A DNA stretch of 64,000 nt. Source: Wolfiporia cocos. Its lineage: Eukaryota; Basidiomycota; Agaricomycetes; Polyporales; Phaeolaceae. The DNA lies in the NCBI GenBank assembly GCA_029448655.1, contig JACCLO010000008.1, positions 2,356,001 through 2,420,000 of the forward strand, read 5' to 3'. The notes under the pieces are model-generated. The model ran no database searches, was not told where the DNA came from, and was given only the letters and a program-made list of their open reading frames with translations. The translations under genes and the position numbers were made by a program. How positions within the stretch are numbered: the first letter of the stretch is position 1; every line of letters begins with the position of its first letter. Positions 55,401 through 64,000 of this stretch are shown piece after piece.

Positions 55401-57086
55401 CGCATTGACAATAACACATCGTCCAGCTGCGAAGGTTGCTGTATAACCTGCGTCGTCAATCCGCCCAATCGAGACGAGGTTGAACCCCAGAGCCGGCGTG
55501 TAGAGGACGTCCATCAATCTGATGCGTGTAGCGTCCTGCGGTGGGTTCGGAACAGGTATGATCATTTCACCTACACCCGTGGCATGAAACTGCTGCTGAT
55601 TGGCAGCACTCATAGACTTTGCAGGCATCTCCCGAAAGCTGGTGAAGTCGTCACGATAAGGGGACATGTGATGTGTTGCGCCGGAGTCGTACAAGTCGAC
55701 AGGCTGGTTCGCTGCGGCAGTGGCAGCATCGGGCACTAGCGCAGCAGCGCTCAGTAAAGCAGGGTCGTCACCCTCGCTCTCCAACCCCAACATGTGTGCG
55801 ACCCAATTGGTCACATTCTGCAACCGCTCCGATAACGGAACGCGCTCCGGCATGGGCAAGGACTCGTCCTCCTCGCCCTCATGGTCCGCACTCGATGTCT
55901 CGGCAGTGGAAACAGCACTCGAGTCAGACACAGTATGCAGGGATGGAACGGAGTCTGCCGAAGACTTCTCTGTGAGATCGCTATAGTCGGAGTCTCCAGC
56001 GGCAGAGTAGAGCTCATCCTCAGCATCGCTATCGGTCTCCACAGGTGCACGGAACATGCGAGCAGGCATTGTAGACCATGCTCCGGCGACGGCATCAAGT
56101 GCACTGATACGCGCAGTCGCAGCTACATTTGCAGAGCCAGTTGCGGGTTTGGACGTGTTCGCACTTGTGCTTGGGCGGGCACCATCCTTCTGCTGCGCAT
56201 CCTTGCCCTTCTTATCGTCAGCCTTCGGGCTCGGACACTGGGCCTCCTTGTGGCCCTTTCCACCGCAGTTCCAGCATTCTCCAACAGGCTTCCGTGGACC
56301 TCTCCCTTTCGGCTTCCTGGGCTTCTCCGTCGACACGGCAATGGCTGCAACGCCGGTCTCCTTCGTTCTGCCCTTCGGCTTCCGCTCCGCTTCCCGCCTG
56401 TCCCACTCCTCCAAGACAATGGCCATCATGAGCTCTGGATCGATGACTGGCTTATCAGGATCTATTGGACTAGCTGGTGTTGCACTACCACCGGAAGACT
56501 GTGAGCTGAGGTGCAGCTGCAACTTCATCTGTGCCGAAATCTGGGAGATAAATGCGGAGAGCTCGGACGGCAGGAAATTTATGACGACAGAGGCATACTC
56601 GTTGTCCGGAATCTCGATGTCAAAGGTGAGCAGGTTCTCGTATGCGAGGCGAAGGCGATCAAGTTCGGAGTGCAGGTCCAAGCCGGGAACATATCGCATG
56701 TTGAGGAAGTCACGACGCATGTTCGAGCGGGCGAGCAGGGACTTGCTGGAGAACTCGGCTACAATGCCAGTCCATACGTCGGCAACCGTACCCTTGCGCT
56801 TATACTTGGCATACGTCCCAGGTGCGACCTTGAGCGTGAGCAGATAGAGGGCGGTATTCTCCTTCTTCTCCCACCCCGCAATGGCATCCTTCTCTGCCTT
56901 CGTGGGCTTGTCCGGGTCAGCCGCGATTGGCTTCTTGGACGACCCATCAAAGTGATCCCAGGCCTCCTTGTGACGAACAGCAATGGTGAACTGCTGCTCG
57001 AACACGAGCCAATTCTTGCCTTTCGGATCGAGCTTCTCAAAACCGCTAATGAAGTCGGACAGGGGCGGCGAGGACGACGACGACAT
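52458..57086 (-). CDS. Copia gag-pol polyprotein (1542 aa)
   Basis: A single frame encodes gag (about residues 1-330, with CCHC knuckle CWNCGGKGHKEAQC near 275), then aspartic protease (DSGATHHM, about 475). GAG-pre-integrase/integrase follows (HRRFGHIAIRAIRE; HCEACVRAKSTRKP; core FTDDKTRF, TDRGGEYLSEEF, GVSERLNRTLME). Next are copia reverse transcriptase (LDVKSAYLNGEFEE; LYGLKQSARHW; VVHVDDLTVV) and RNase H (YTDADGSMHEDRKAISGYAF; SLSTTESEYVALTHASKEA; KHIDIRFHFIR). The order integrase before RT is diagnostic of Ty1/copia. No stop or frameshift is present, so gag and pol must be separated by proteolysis. Confidence 0.97.
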   Translation of the reverse strand: MSSSSSPPLSDFISGFEKLDPKGKNWLVFEQQFTIAVRHKEAWDHFDGSSKKPIAADPDKPTKAEKDAIAGWEKKENTALYLLTLKVAPGTYAKYKRKGTVADVWTGIVAEFSSKSLLARSNMRRDFLNMRYVPGLDLHSELDRLRLAYENLLTFDIEIPDNEYASVVINFLPSELSAFISQISAQMKLQLHLSSQSSGGSATPASPIDPDKPVIDPELMMAIVLEEWDRREAERKPKGRTKETGVAAIAVSTEKPRKPKGRGPRKPVGECWNCGGKGHKEAQCPSPKADDKKGKDAQQKDGARPSTSANTSKPATGSANVAATARISALDAVAGAWSTMPARMFRAPVETDSDAEDELYSAAGDSDYSDLTEKSSADSVPSLHTVSDSSAVSTAETSSADHEGEEDESLPMPERVPLSERLQNVTNWVAHMLGLESEGDDPALLSAAALVPDAATAAANQPVDLYDSGATHHMSPYRDDFTSFREMPAKSMSAANQQQFHATGVGEMIIPVPNPPQDATRIRLMDVLYTPALGFNLVSIGRIDDAGYTATFAAGRCVIVNAEGITVGQVPKTRGLYMVVRDRSHCAANATSAKTEKLTEMEAHRRFGHIAIRAIRELISNGFISGVELVSSPEQELHCEACVRAKSTRKPVPREREGERATEFGEEVHSDVWGPSRIATLGGRRYYVSFTDDKTRFTTLYLLRTKREVFETFCAFEAWLERHHNAQIKFLNTDRGGEYLSEEFRSHLEQRGIESKLSVHDTSQEAGVSERLNRTLMEKVRAMLIASGLPRFLWGEAVMHAVWLKNRTSTKALGGRTPWAAATGAVPDMSGIPEWGSKAWVHDTSDGKVGERAKCGRWVGFDAQSKGHRVYWPERRSVTVERNVHFTVPDLPPAPLDDAVELEGEESSGENEPATPPPGTVKEPISDSASEADDTDIPDVPPQPADLLPAPVPPSSRPTRIRKPSAKLKAILAGESATQKPPRGVVMPTVPDEAQDERAVEDLFTEEINGVAMAAQMADVEGLDPRSLEEARRRPEWPRWEEAMKEELEALEAHGTWRLEKPPLGANVVSCRWVFHAKKDASGNVYRYRARLVARGFSQVPGVDFFDTYAPVAKTASIRTALAFAARHDFEVHQLDVKSAYLNGEFEEHEAIWMAQPPGAQLTKDKTLALRLLRPLYGLKQSARHWHKKLLRILQEKLRMSQCDVDQAVFFRADGADLIVIVVHVDDLTVVASTIALILEVKTKLREAFEISDEGEIHWILGFAVERDRPNRRLSLSQTAYIESIISRFGLEDAKAVSTPMDPHVTLTTAQSPSTTAEIAAMRHIPYREAVGSLMYASLGTRPDITYAVSILSRFSDNPGRAHWEAVRRVFRYLSGTKHLKLTYGASSLDLVGYTDADGSMHEDRKAISGYAFLIDGGAVSWSSKRQEIISLSTTESEYVALTHASKEALWLRSLIGQIFAPFVDPVPMNSDNQSAIALARDNQYHARTKHIDIRFHFIRWIIEEKKLRLVYCPTEEMVADALTKALPSPKVKHFASALGLL

Positions 57087-57172
57087 GGTGCTGCGGGTGA
57101 TAGCGACAAGTGGAAAGAAACTAGAACGGGAATTTCCTGTGCGATGAGTCTTGCTAGTTAAGGCCTCGCACA

Positions 57173-57184
57173 GGGCTCATAACC
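57173..57184 (-). promoter_or_regulatory. Copia primer-binding site matching the initiator-Met tRNA anticodon arm
   Basis: The plus strand reads CAGGGCTCATAACC directly against the LTR, the sequence of the anticodon stem-loop (CAT) of eukaryotic initiator tRNA. Drosophila copia and yeast Ty5 use such a half-tRNA primer. This is inference from sequence only. Confidence 0.7.
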
Positions 57185-57654
57185 TATGAGAGCGCGTGCG
57201 TGTTACGGCGAATACCTGTAGGTAGACGACGTATGTCCTCAGTACGGTGCGCTCGGGCAAGAGTGCAAGACTAATATATCTGTACCTGTAGGTAGACGAC
57301 GTATGTCTAAATACAGGAGTGCAATCAATGTAACGAACATAGTGCGACGTAATGGTATTGTGCTTACCCTCAGTACGGTGCGCTCGGGCAAGAGTGCAAG
57401 ACTGAGGGTCAGCGGATGCAGGCAGCGGTATAAGTACTCTACGGTGCCAGCGAAACGTGCGGGACGAAACGGAAAGGCGGTAAAACAGTAGTGGGCAGCT
57501 GAGTAACCAGATAAGGACTACGGTAGCTAAGGGACGCCACAAAAAACGTATCGATCCGGAATGTGAAAGGCACAGACACTATAAACGTACTAAGTCGGTC
57601 CTTGATGCGGGCGGGGCCGCGCAGTGTCGGCGCGACAGATTGTGCGCTCCAACA
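57185..57654 (-). repeat. Copia 5' LTR (470 bp)
   Basis: Appears identical to 51975-52444 over its whole length, including the internal direct repeats. Confidence 0.95.
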
Positions 57655-58685
57655 AGCTGTTCTCTCGATCAAGATGAGGAACAAAAACGTGCAGTGATTT
57701 CAGCATAACAGCGTGACCGAGCCCAAGGTGAAGATCTACACTCCCTCATCAACATCTGAAACGAGATGACGGTAACTGCGCACAAGGACGCACTTATCAT
57801 CTCTTCTGCTTCGGTTGCTTGTGAGTCTCTAGCTGTACAAGTCAGCTTGAGGGTATGCAATGATGGACCGCACAAATGTAGTAACCGGCTGGTCCCCATT
57901 GCATCAACCTTGCTAGCTATTGCCCAGTTCTTCCCTTCAAGGAACCCAAGGTGGAGTTCCTGCAAGCGTTCTCCTGCCTTGCTTAGAGTAACGAGATTCA
58001 AAATGTCTGCAGTGACAGCAACATTTCTGGGTTGAGCCCTCGCTGCTTCATCCTCCATGGAAACGCCGTTGGACATAATTCTCAAGGTCTCCAGCCTGAG
58101 AGAAGGTGCATGACTCTCTATGCCAACCAAGGCCAGCCCCGTTCGCCGCCAATCCAACGCAAAGCACTTCAGACGTTTCAGGTTGGGGATGGCACGTACG
58201 AGGCGAGTAAATCCATATACAGAGGAGAACTCGACCGTCGTGAGCGTGAGGGTGGTGATGGACGTGAACTCCTCAAGCGCCCGATAGAGGCTCATGTCCG
58301 TCGCGGTCCTCTGCCACGAGCCGTTCCTGATCTCCAGCGCGCGGAGGCGGGGCAGCTTGCGCGCGAACATCGCCGCGAACACGGGCAAGTGCGCCGGTGC
58401 GGTGTGGCGCTTGTCCCAGGGGTTGTCGATGAGCACCTCGTCTACGAGCGCCGCCAGGTGTGGCGCTGCGGCGATGAAGCGCGCGACCTGCGCGACCTGT
58501 GCTCGATTGACGAGCGTGACGCTCTTGACCAGGTGCATGCGGCTTCTCCTTACCCATGCACGACAGGTAAGAGAACAGGCTAGCAGGGTCTTGCGCCTGA
58601 TATGCGGAGGACCGATGATCTCCGTGCTGTCTATGATGTGATCACATATTTCCTGGGGAACCCTTGCTTCGTCTCGAGTTGCCAT

Positions 58686-60253
58686 GATGTGTCTTCGTGA
58701 TCTGGCGCTCGGTTAGAGATACTCAGTCAGAAAGTGAGAACGACGTCTGAACTCACGTTGGGACAACTACCGGAGAGCGAATTCAAACTCACGACTATAG
58801 CCTAGCACTCGTGAGGGTACTGGCAATGCATTGACGCGAGGCTACTAAACGCTCATAAGTAACGTGGCAACTGATCCTGTGCTCAGTATATCAACGTATT
58901 CAATGAGATCAAACGATGGAATCTGAGCGTCACAACAGTTCGCAGAAGCTAGGGCACACCTATAGTCAACCTTTATAACGGACAGGGCAATGGATATGAC
59001 GTTCGGATTGTACAGTTAACTATTTCTCAGCGAAGCAATATGAAAATGCAGCGCAGCAATATAAAAAACAGCATAGCAATTGAAAATGCATCGCAGCAAT
59101 ACAGGAAGCAGCGCTGCCTACCCTAGTATGGCTGCGCTGCTTCCTGTATTGCTGCGATGCATTTTCTATTGTTATACTGCGTTATGCTATCGCTGCTCTG
59201 CACAACAATAAAATGTACAATCTGAACGCCAGAAATGGGAACGTATATCCACTGATATTGCAAGCACAGCAATCATTGTTTGGTGTGTATACATATAGAG
59301 CATCACGCCGCACGGTCAGATTAAAAGAACCAGCGCGTACTGGAATTGAAAGGGGCGAGTCCGGCAATTACCGATATACCACCTATACACGCTCGAGCTC
59401 AGATCAACCATGGAGCGCGATAGTCGTTGACCTTTGCCCAGTGACAACCAAGGGGGCATACGCATTGATTCTCACTGCACATCGGGCTCCGGGTTGATGA
59501 AAGCTGCCACTTTCAGGGATCATCGAGCCTTTCCCGGTACGCTGTTGTACCTACGCTTACAGCCTTCATATGACGGGCACATACAACAGGTGTGAAGATC
59601 GGACTCTATAGGCCGTGAGCGTGGAATCGTGTCATCGACGCACCGTAGCATGCACAATTGGTCGCCTGCCCTCAAATGATCAATACCAAGATTGTGATAG
59701 CCATTTTCAGGGATTATTGCATGACATATGAGGCGAATCAATGCTTCGCAGTAGCGATCGCGAGAAAGCAGATGGACTTTGTAGGCAGCGTGATGGTGGC
59801 CAGCAGCGAACAATGCGTAGCGCAGGCGCATTGACAGGGGCGATACGATTGATCATACCGCCGAGGGTTCGCACTGAAGAGATGTTCGTGTGATAGATCG
59901 TAGCATAGATAAAGTCAATATGCCTGGTCAAGGGTGTATTTGGCGTGACGTCGTACACAGCGATTCTTTCGCAAGTGGCAGACCCCATAACTCACATCGA
60001 GCTGTCACCACAGGACCAAACCCATCGAATGCTGATTGGATTGCGAGACGTGATGGAATGACAGATTAGCTTGAGCATTCTTCGTTAATGTTCAAAAGCG
60101 CCTGTGATGATTTGGCGAGGGGCAGGAAGCGCGGTTCAGACAGCCAGATCTTAGACCTCGCCCGGCCCCGATTGTGCGAGAGGGAGAGCTCTGACTGCCA
60201 AGCCCTGGCAGGAAAGGGTCAATCACAAACGACGTAGAAGTACAACATACAAA
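58686..60253. other. Spacer between the F-box gene and ISY1, with a strong hairpin
   Basis: Up to about 59830 it aligns with the end of block A. Open frames on both strands are not recognisable. A perfect 33-bp inverted repeat with a 19-nt loop (59082-59114 and 59134-59166) is absent from the block A counterpart. Imperfect direct repeats of GCAGCGCAGCAATA lie just upstream. Confidence 0.5.
59082..59166. repeat. 33-bp perfect inverted repeat, 19-nt loop
   Basis: Arms 59082-59114 and 59134-59166 are exact reverse complements, beginning GAAAATGCATCGCAGCAAT. The match extends a few bases further with one mismatch. It could be the core of a small foldback element or a hairpin-forming transcript. 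Confidence 0.85.
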
Positions 60254-61501
60254 TCATGATGATCGCTCCTCCCCGAAATACTCCTCTACCAAGGCCTTCT
60301 TTCGCAGATCCAGCAAGAATGTCTCCATCTCCTCTCTGGCTGGAAGTTTCGGCGGCAGTAGGTTTTCGGATGAGAGGAAGGGAATGAAGGCAGCCGTGGC
60401 ACGCGCAAACGACAAGGCAGCTTCCTGTGGTGATACGGCCGCATTGTCGCCACCCGCTGTTGATGGTGCGTCGGTCCGCGGTCGCTTTGCATGCTCGTCA
60501 GCCGTACCCTGGTCCATCACGATGTCCTCGTCCGTATCTCCGTCGGGCGCTTTGCGCTTCGCGTCCGACGCGGGTGGTGGTTCCACATCCGACAAGTCTG
60601 TTACCGTGACTGTCGCCGCCTTCTTCGTCGCCCGAGGAATCTTGGGTATCGGCTCATCTGTAGGCATACCCAGCGCTGAGCGCAGATGCGAGTATGCGTC
60701 TTCCCACTCTGCGCTGCGGGTCAGCACATGACTGAGCTAGAAGTCAGGAGCCTAGACATACCCTCTTCCTCCGCACGCATCTCAAACTCTAGCAGCGTGC
60801 CGTCAGCCTCGTCAAGGTCGCCAAAGTATGCCGGGCCCTGGCTTGTGAACTTCTTGTAGAAGTTCTTTGCTTGGTTCTCCTCGTCCTCCTCCTTCTTCTT
60901 ACTCTGGAATAGCTCACGCACACCAGGCAGCTCCTTCGCGCGGCCGAAATACCTGCGGAGCTTGTTCGTAAACGCCGACCTCATAAACGCGCACGGGCGC
61001 GCGAGGGATAACAAAACACGCACTTGTATCCCTTCGTCCCTGGTACTTCCTTCCCATCATCGTCGACCATGGCGACATTTCGCCGATAGTTCGCGCCGCC
61101 CAGCGCCACAATCTGGTTCTCCCAGTGTCGCTTCTCCCGCATCAGCTTGTTGATCTCGTCATTGAGGTCGCGGACCTCATAGTCGGTCAGACCAGCTGCA
61201 GAAATCGGGCTATTAGAGGTACTATGGGGCCAAAGGGATCGCGCACGTACCATCCTGAATCTTGGACACCTTCCGGCTAATCTCGCGCAATATCTCTCCT
61301 CGCCACCGCTCGCATTCCCGCAAGCTCTTGCACGCACTAGCCATGCGCGGGCGGCGGTCGCTCCGTGTACCGAGACCCAGCTCCGCCGCTTGGGCCTCAC
61401 GGAAACGATAGAGCATAGACTGTGCTTTCTCCTCATTACGAGCCTGGAAGAACAGGTATAATCATGGTTACTCGAGGACTATGAGCGAGGAGGCATACCA
61501 T
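60254..61501 (-). CDS. ISY1: Pre-mRNA splicing factor ISY1
   Basis: ISY1 is a component of the Prp19-associated (NineTeen) complex of the active spliceosome and acts in the nucleus. The start codon at 61499-61501 is alone in its exon (ATG|gtatgc), followed by ARNEEKAQSMLYRFREAQAAE, the hallmark N-terminus. Later exons give RKVSKIQD, LTDYEVRDLNDEINKLMREK, HWENQIVALGGANYRR, then KYFGRAKELPGVRELFQ and EWEDAYSHLRSALG. The C-terminal tail is acidic and less conserved, ending EERSS. Four introns are needed. The acceptors giving KYFGR (near 60951) and EEEEWED (near 60710) were chosen because they restore the family sequence. No lesions. Confidence 0.93.
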
Positions 61502-61997
61502 TTTAGCACGCTAAGTCTATGCACCGCAAAGGAGAATTAGCGAGGGTTGGAGAAAGCGACCTTGCAATCCACTGGAGTGAATGTGTCACTTCAAGCTGTG
61601 TGGTTTACTCTAGCGTTCATGCAGGCGCTACTGAATGGAGCACGTGCAACTAGCCCTTCTAGGCTAAAGCGCTAACCCCCGATCACTTACGCCAGGTAAG
61701 TGGCTTGTAAGCGCAATTATCTATTTTGTAAAGAACCCTCGCTAAACAGACGTAGTCCGACGACTATACTCTAAGCCTACGGCCTACGGCTTACCATTCG
61801 TCTCTCCCCGAACCCGAACAAACCGAGTTCGGGCCCAACGTAACGTGGGCCGGAGTGTATTGCTCGCTGTACGATTGGCCATCGGGTTTGTTCGGTGTTT
61901 TCGCGGGAAACGCACGTGGGCTTGCCCTACATCATCTCTTTCGCGCTCCTGCTGCTCTCACATCCACCGCCTCACGCCGCTCCATACGACCACGACA
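61502..61997. promoter_or_regulatory. Divergent promoter region of ISY1 and KGD2
   Basis: The two housekeeping genes start 496 bp apart in opposite directions, so this should contain both promoters. It is GC-rich. It contains a short inverted repeat CCCGAAC...GTTCGGG (near 61809-61833) and a duplicated CCTACGG motif at about 61779-61791. No convincing TATA box was seen for either gene. Confidence 0.5.
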
Positions 61998-64000
61998 ATG
62001 CTCTCAAGTCGCATCATTGCCATCGCCCGCGGGCGCGCCATCCGTCCCGATCCCTCTGCCTTGTCGAAAGGATGGTTCGTATTGCTGTTGCCACGCGCCG
62101 CGCGCAACAGTGAAGCTAACACTGCTATTGAACGCGTCGCAGGAAAGTTGCCGCATCACACTCACGGCGTGCGCAGTTCCACTCGACGAGACTCCTCGCA
62201 GGTGCGTGTCTATCTCCGTCTTGTCTGCGCGCGTGCTCCGCATGCTCACTACGCGCGCAGCCGAGACGGTGAAGGTCCCGCAGATGGCAGAGTCCATCTC
62301 GGAGGGCACGCTGAAAACATGGCTCAAGAAACCCGGAGAGACCGTGCAGCAGGACGAGGAGGTTGCGACGATCGAGACTGACAAGGTGTGTGCGCAGTCC
62401 TGCTGTTTGTCTCAAGCGTTCGTGCCGCCTCGTCAATCAACGCTAGATTGGACATGCGGACCATGGGTTTGCTCGCTGTGCGCGTATGAACTAGTGTTAT
62501 GCCTTTTAAAGGCTGGCGCATTACGTTACCGCTTACTATAGGACGGCGGAGTGATAGATAGGCACTTCCGCACACCCAGGATGCATTGCAGCACTCCCTC
62601 ACACTAGTCACAAGCCTAGCGACCACACGGATGCAGCGAGGCATGCGTCGCAATCTCAAGCATCCCTGATCTGCACAAGCTCAAAAGAGCTGCATGCAAC
62701 ACACTGCCCGTTACTAGTGCAAAAGGAATTGGGAGTGCTGCAATGCGTGACGATTGCGAGAGTATGCACTCCAAACATGCCTATATCGTCGGACGAACGG
62801 AGTCCGATAACGGGCTGGCTTAGACCGATGAAGCCAGCCATAGTGCTGTGCCTCCATCGTCACACCACTAATCTATGTCTCTCCGCACCTAGATCGACGT
62901 GTCCGTGAACGCGCCCGCGGCAGGAACGATCACGGAAGTCCTGGCAAACGAAGAGGACACCGTCACGGTCGGCCAGGACCTCTTCCGCTTCGAGCCCGGC
63001 GAGGTGAGCCAGTCAAAAGAAGCGTCGGAGCCCGAGCCGAAGCCCGCGAAAGAGACGGAGGACAAGGCGGAGCCGAAGGACCAGCAGGTCGAGAAGGGCA
63101 CGCCACCGCCGCCAAAACCGGCCCAGGAGGACGTGCGCGCGAAGGACCAGGCAGGCGTTCAGGGAGGCCAGGCGAAGAAGGAGGTGAAGGAGACGTCGAA
63201 GCCTGCGCCCGCGCCGCCGAAGGGCAAGGAGGAGAAGCCGGCGGCGCCGCGCGTGGCGGGCGCGCGGACGGAGACGCGTGTGAAGATGAACCGGATGCGC
63301 CTGCGGATTGCGGAGCGGCTTAAGGAGTCGCAGAACGCGGCCGCGTCGCTGACGACGTTCAACGAGATCGACATGCACAGCTTGATGGAGATGCGCAAGA
63401 AGTACAAGGACGAGGTGATGAAGACGCACGAGGTCAAGCTCGGCTTCATGAGCGCGTTCGCGAAGGCGTGCTGCCTCGCGCTCAAGGAGATCCCTGCCGC
63501 GAACGCGTCGATCGAGGGCGATGAGATTGTGTACCGTGACTACGTCGACCTCAGCGTCGCGGTCGCGACCCCCAAGGGTCTCGTCACGCCCGTCGTCCGG
63601 AACGCCGAGACGATGAACTTCGTCGAGATCGAGCGCGAGATTGCGGCCCTTGGCAAGAAGGTTTGCGAGTTTGCAATAGAGGGTCCGTCATAGTGCTGAG
63701 GCGTTCCGTAGGCGCGTGACGGCAAGCTCACGCTTGAGGACATGGCCGGCGGTACCTTCACCATGTAAGTGGCTGCCTGCTGCGGATGCGAGAACTGTGC
63801 CTGACTGCTTTCCCCGCATTCAGCTCCAACGGCGGCGTCTTCGGCTCGCTCTACGGCACCCCTATCATCAACCTGCCCCAGTCCGCTGTGCTCGGTAAGT
63901 GACATCCCTGTGCTTTCATCCGCGTCCAGGGCATGGACGCATTCCGATTCTCGGTCCCGCTTCCGCTGCCCTTCCGCTGGTGTGCCTGCGGCTAACGCCC
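61998..64000 (+). CDS. KGD2: Dihydrolipoamide succinyltransferase, E2 of 2-oxoglutarate dehydrogenase, 3' end beyond window
   Basis: The E2 subunit transfers succinyl groups to CoA in the mitochondrial 2-oxoglutarate dehydrogenase complex. Exons: 61998-62074, 62143-62201, 62261-62385, 62893-63660, 63712-63764 and 63824-63894. The N-terminus is a mitochondrial presequence ([14 protein letters not shown]...; FHSTRLLA). The lipoyl domain follows ([23 protein letters not shown], whose lysine is the lipoylation site). After an E/K/P-rich linker comes the catalytic domain ([79 protein letters not shown]). No peripheral-subunit-binding domain is visible, as in fungal and animal KGD2. The active-site histidine lies beyond the window. 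Intron 3 is 507 nt, about ten times the others. Confidence 0.93.

Larger units (their letters stand above)
51975..57654 (-). mobile_element. Complete Ty1/copia retrotransposon (5,680 bp)
   Basis: Two 470-bp LTRs (51975-52444 and 57185-57654) appear identical and are flanked by AGCTG duplications. One uninterrupted polyprotein ORF lies between them on the minus strand. A purine-rich tract ATTGAGGGGGAG adjoins the 3' LTR. Next to the 5' LTR is a primer-binding site GGTTATGAGCCCTG. The element is therefore structurally intact and recent. Confidence 0.97.
51644..58685 (-). pseudogene. F-box/leucine-rich protein gene split by a copia insertion (block B copy)
   Basis: The 5' part (57660-58685) begins MATRDEARVPQEICDHIIDS, an F-box-like start, and continues with leucine-rich sequence typical of the large basidiomycete F-box families (substrate adaptors of SCF ubiquitin ligases). 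A 62-nt intron (gtgcgtcc...gtgtag) links EEMI to NLHLGLGHAVMLKSL. The frame then reaches REN-S and is cut by the copia element within its target AGCTG. It resumes on the other side as CGWIGALLLQVSSRHLQEC and ends SAVSEAR-stop at 51644. Removing the element and one target copy leaves a continuous frame, so the insertion is the only lesion seen. Confidence 0.75.
41876..59830. repeat. Segmental duplication, block B (partner about 1533-11410)
   Basis: Same gene order and orientation as block A. It is longer because of the repeat R plus LINE insertion (49237-50630), the copia element (51975-57654) and the F-box middle part that A has lost. B ends about 400 bp before ISY1. Confidence 0.85.

Noticed and set aside
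61855..62541. A 228-aa plus-strand frame running across the KGD2 start
   Set aside because: It reads through KGD2 introns. Only its part overlapping exon 3 in frame ([16 protein letters not shown]) is real coding sequence.

Overview
The window is nuclear DNA of a filamentous fungus, almost certainly an Agaricomycete basidiomycete. Genes carry many short GT-AG introns of about 45-75 nt. The housekeeping genes are of fungal type (ISY1 splicing factor, 2-oxoglutarate dehydrogenase E2). Most of the remaining sequence is LTR retrotransposons, hAT DNA transposons, solo LTRs and decayed repeats.

Layout. 1-993: the 5' part of a six-hairpin-glycosidase-like gene on the minus strand, running off the left edge and carrying a probable 1-nt frameshift. 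About 1.53-11.4 kb (block A) and 41.88-59.8 kb (block B) are two copies of one segmental duplication. Each holds an ABCC/MRP-type ABC transporter gene (minus strand, about 38 introns) followed by an F-box gene. Block A's F-box copy is a deletion pseudogene, and block A carries a 717-bp inverted tRNA-derived element whose empty site is preserved in B. Block B's F-box gene is split in mid-exon by a complete Ty1/copia element with identical 470-bp LTRs. B also holds a 5'-truncated LINE-type insertion inside another repeat.

The interval between the blocks (11.8-41.8 kb) is transposon-filled. Two abutting hAT elements (11838-23088 and 23097-26028) share an 8-bp target duplication and are riddled with solo LTRs (12339, 17568, 18551, 20617, 23684, 26547). 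Next come a decayed RecQ-like helicase fragment and a complete 9,999-bp Ty3/gypsy element (29448-39446). The gypsy element has identical 699-bp LTRs, an extra ORF before gag, a chromodomain integrase and a C-terminal dUTPase with all five motifs. Its primer-binding region looks self-complementary to the predicted 5' end of its own transcript (Tf1-like self-priming).

The right end (60254-64000) is ordinary euchromatin: ISY1 (minus) and KGD2 (plus, cut by the window edge), transcribed divergently from a 496-bp shared promoter region.

Most notable: the gypsy element's domain set and priming; the ABC transporter genes, whose ABC signature, Walker A and D-loop motifs sit on 13-, 23- and 15-nt microexons, with a 7-nt microexon that is unchanged between paralogues although its flanking introns have diverged; and the two blocks acting as each other's empty-site controls for several insertions. 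Exon structures were worked out by hand from splice consensus and family resemblance. No alignments or database searches were run.
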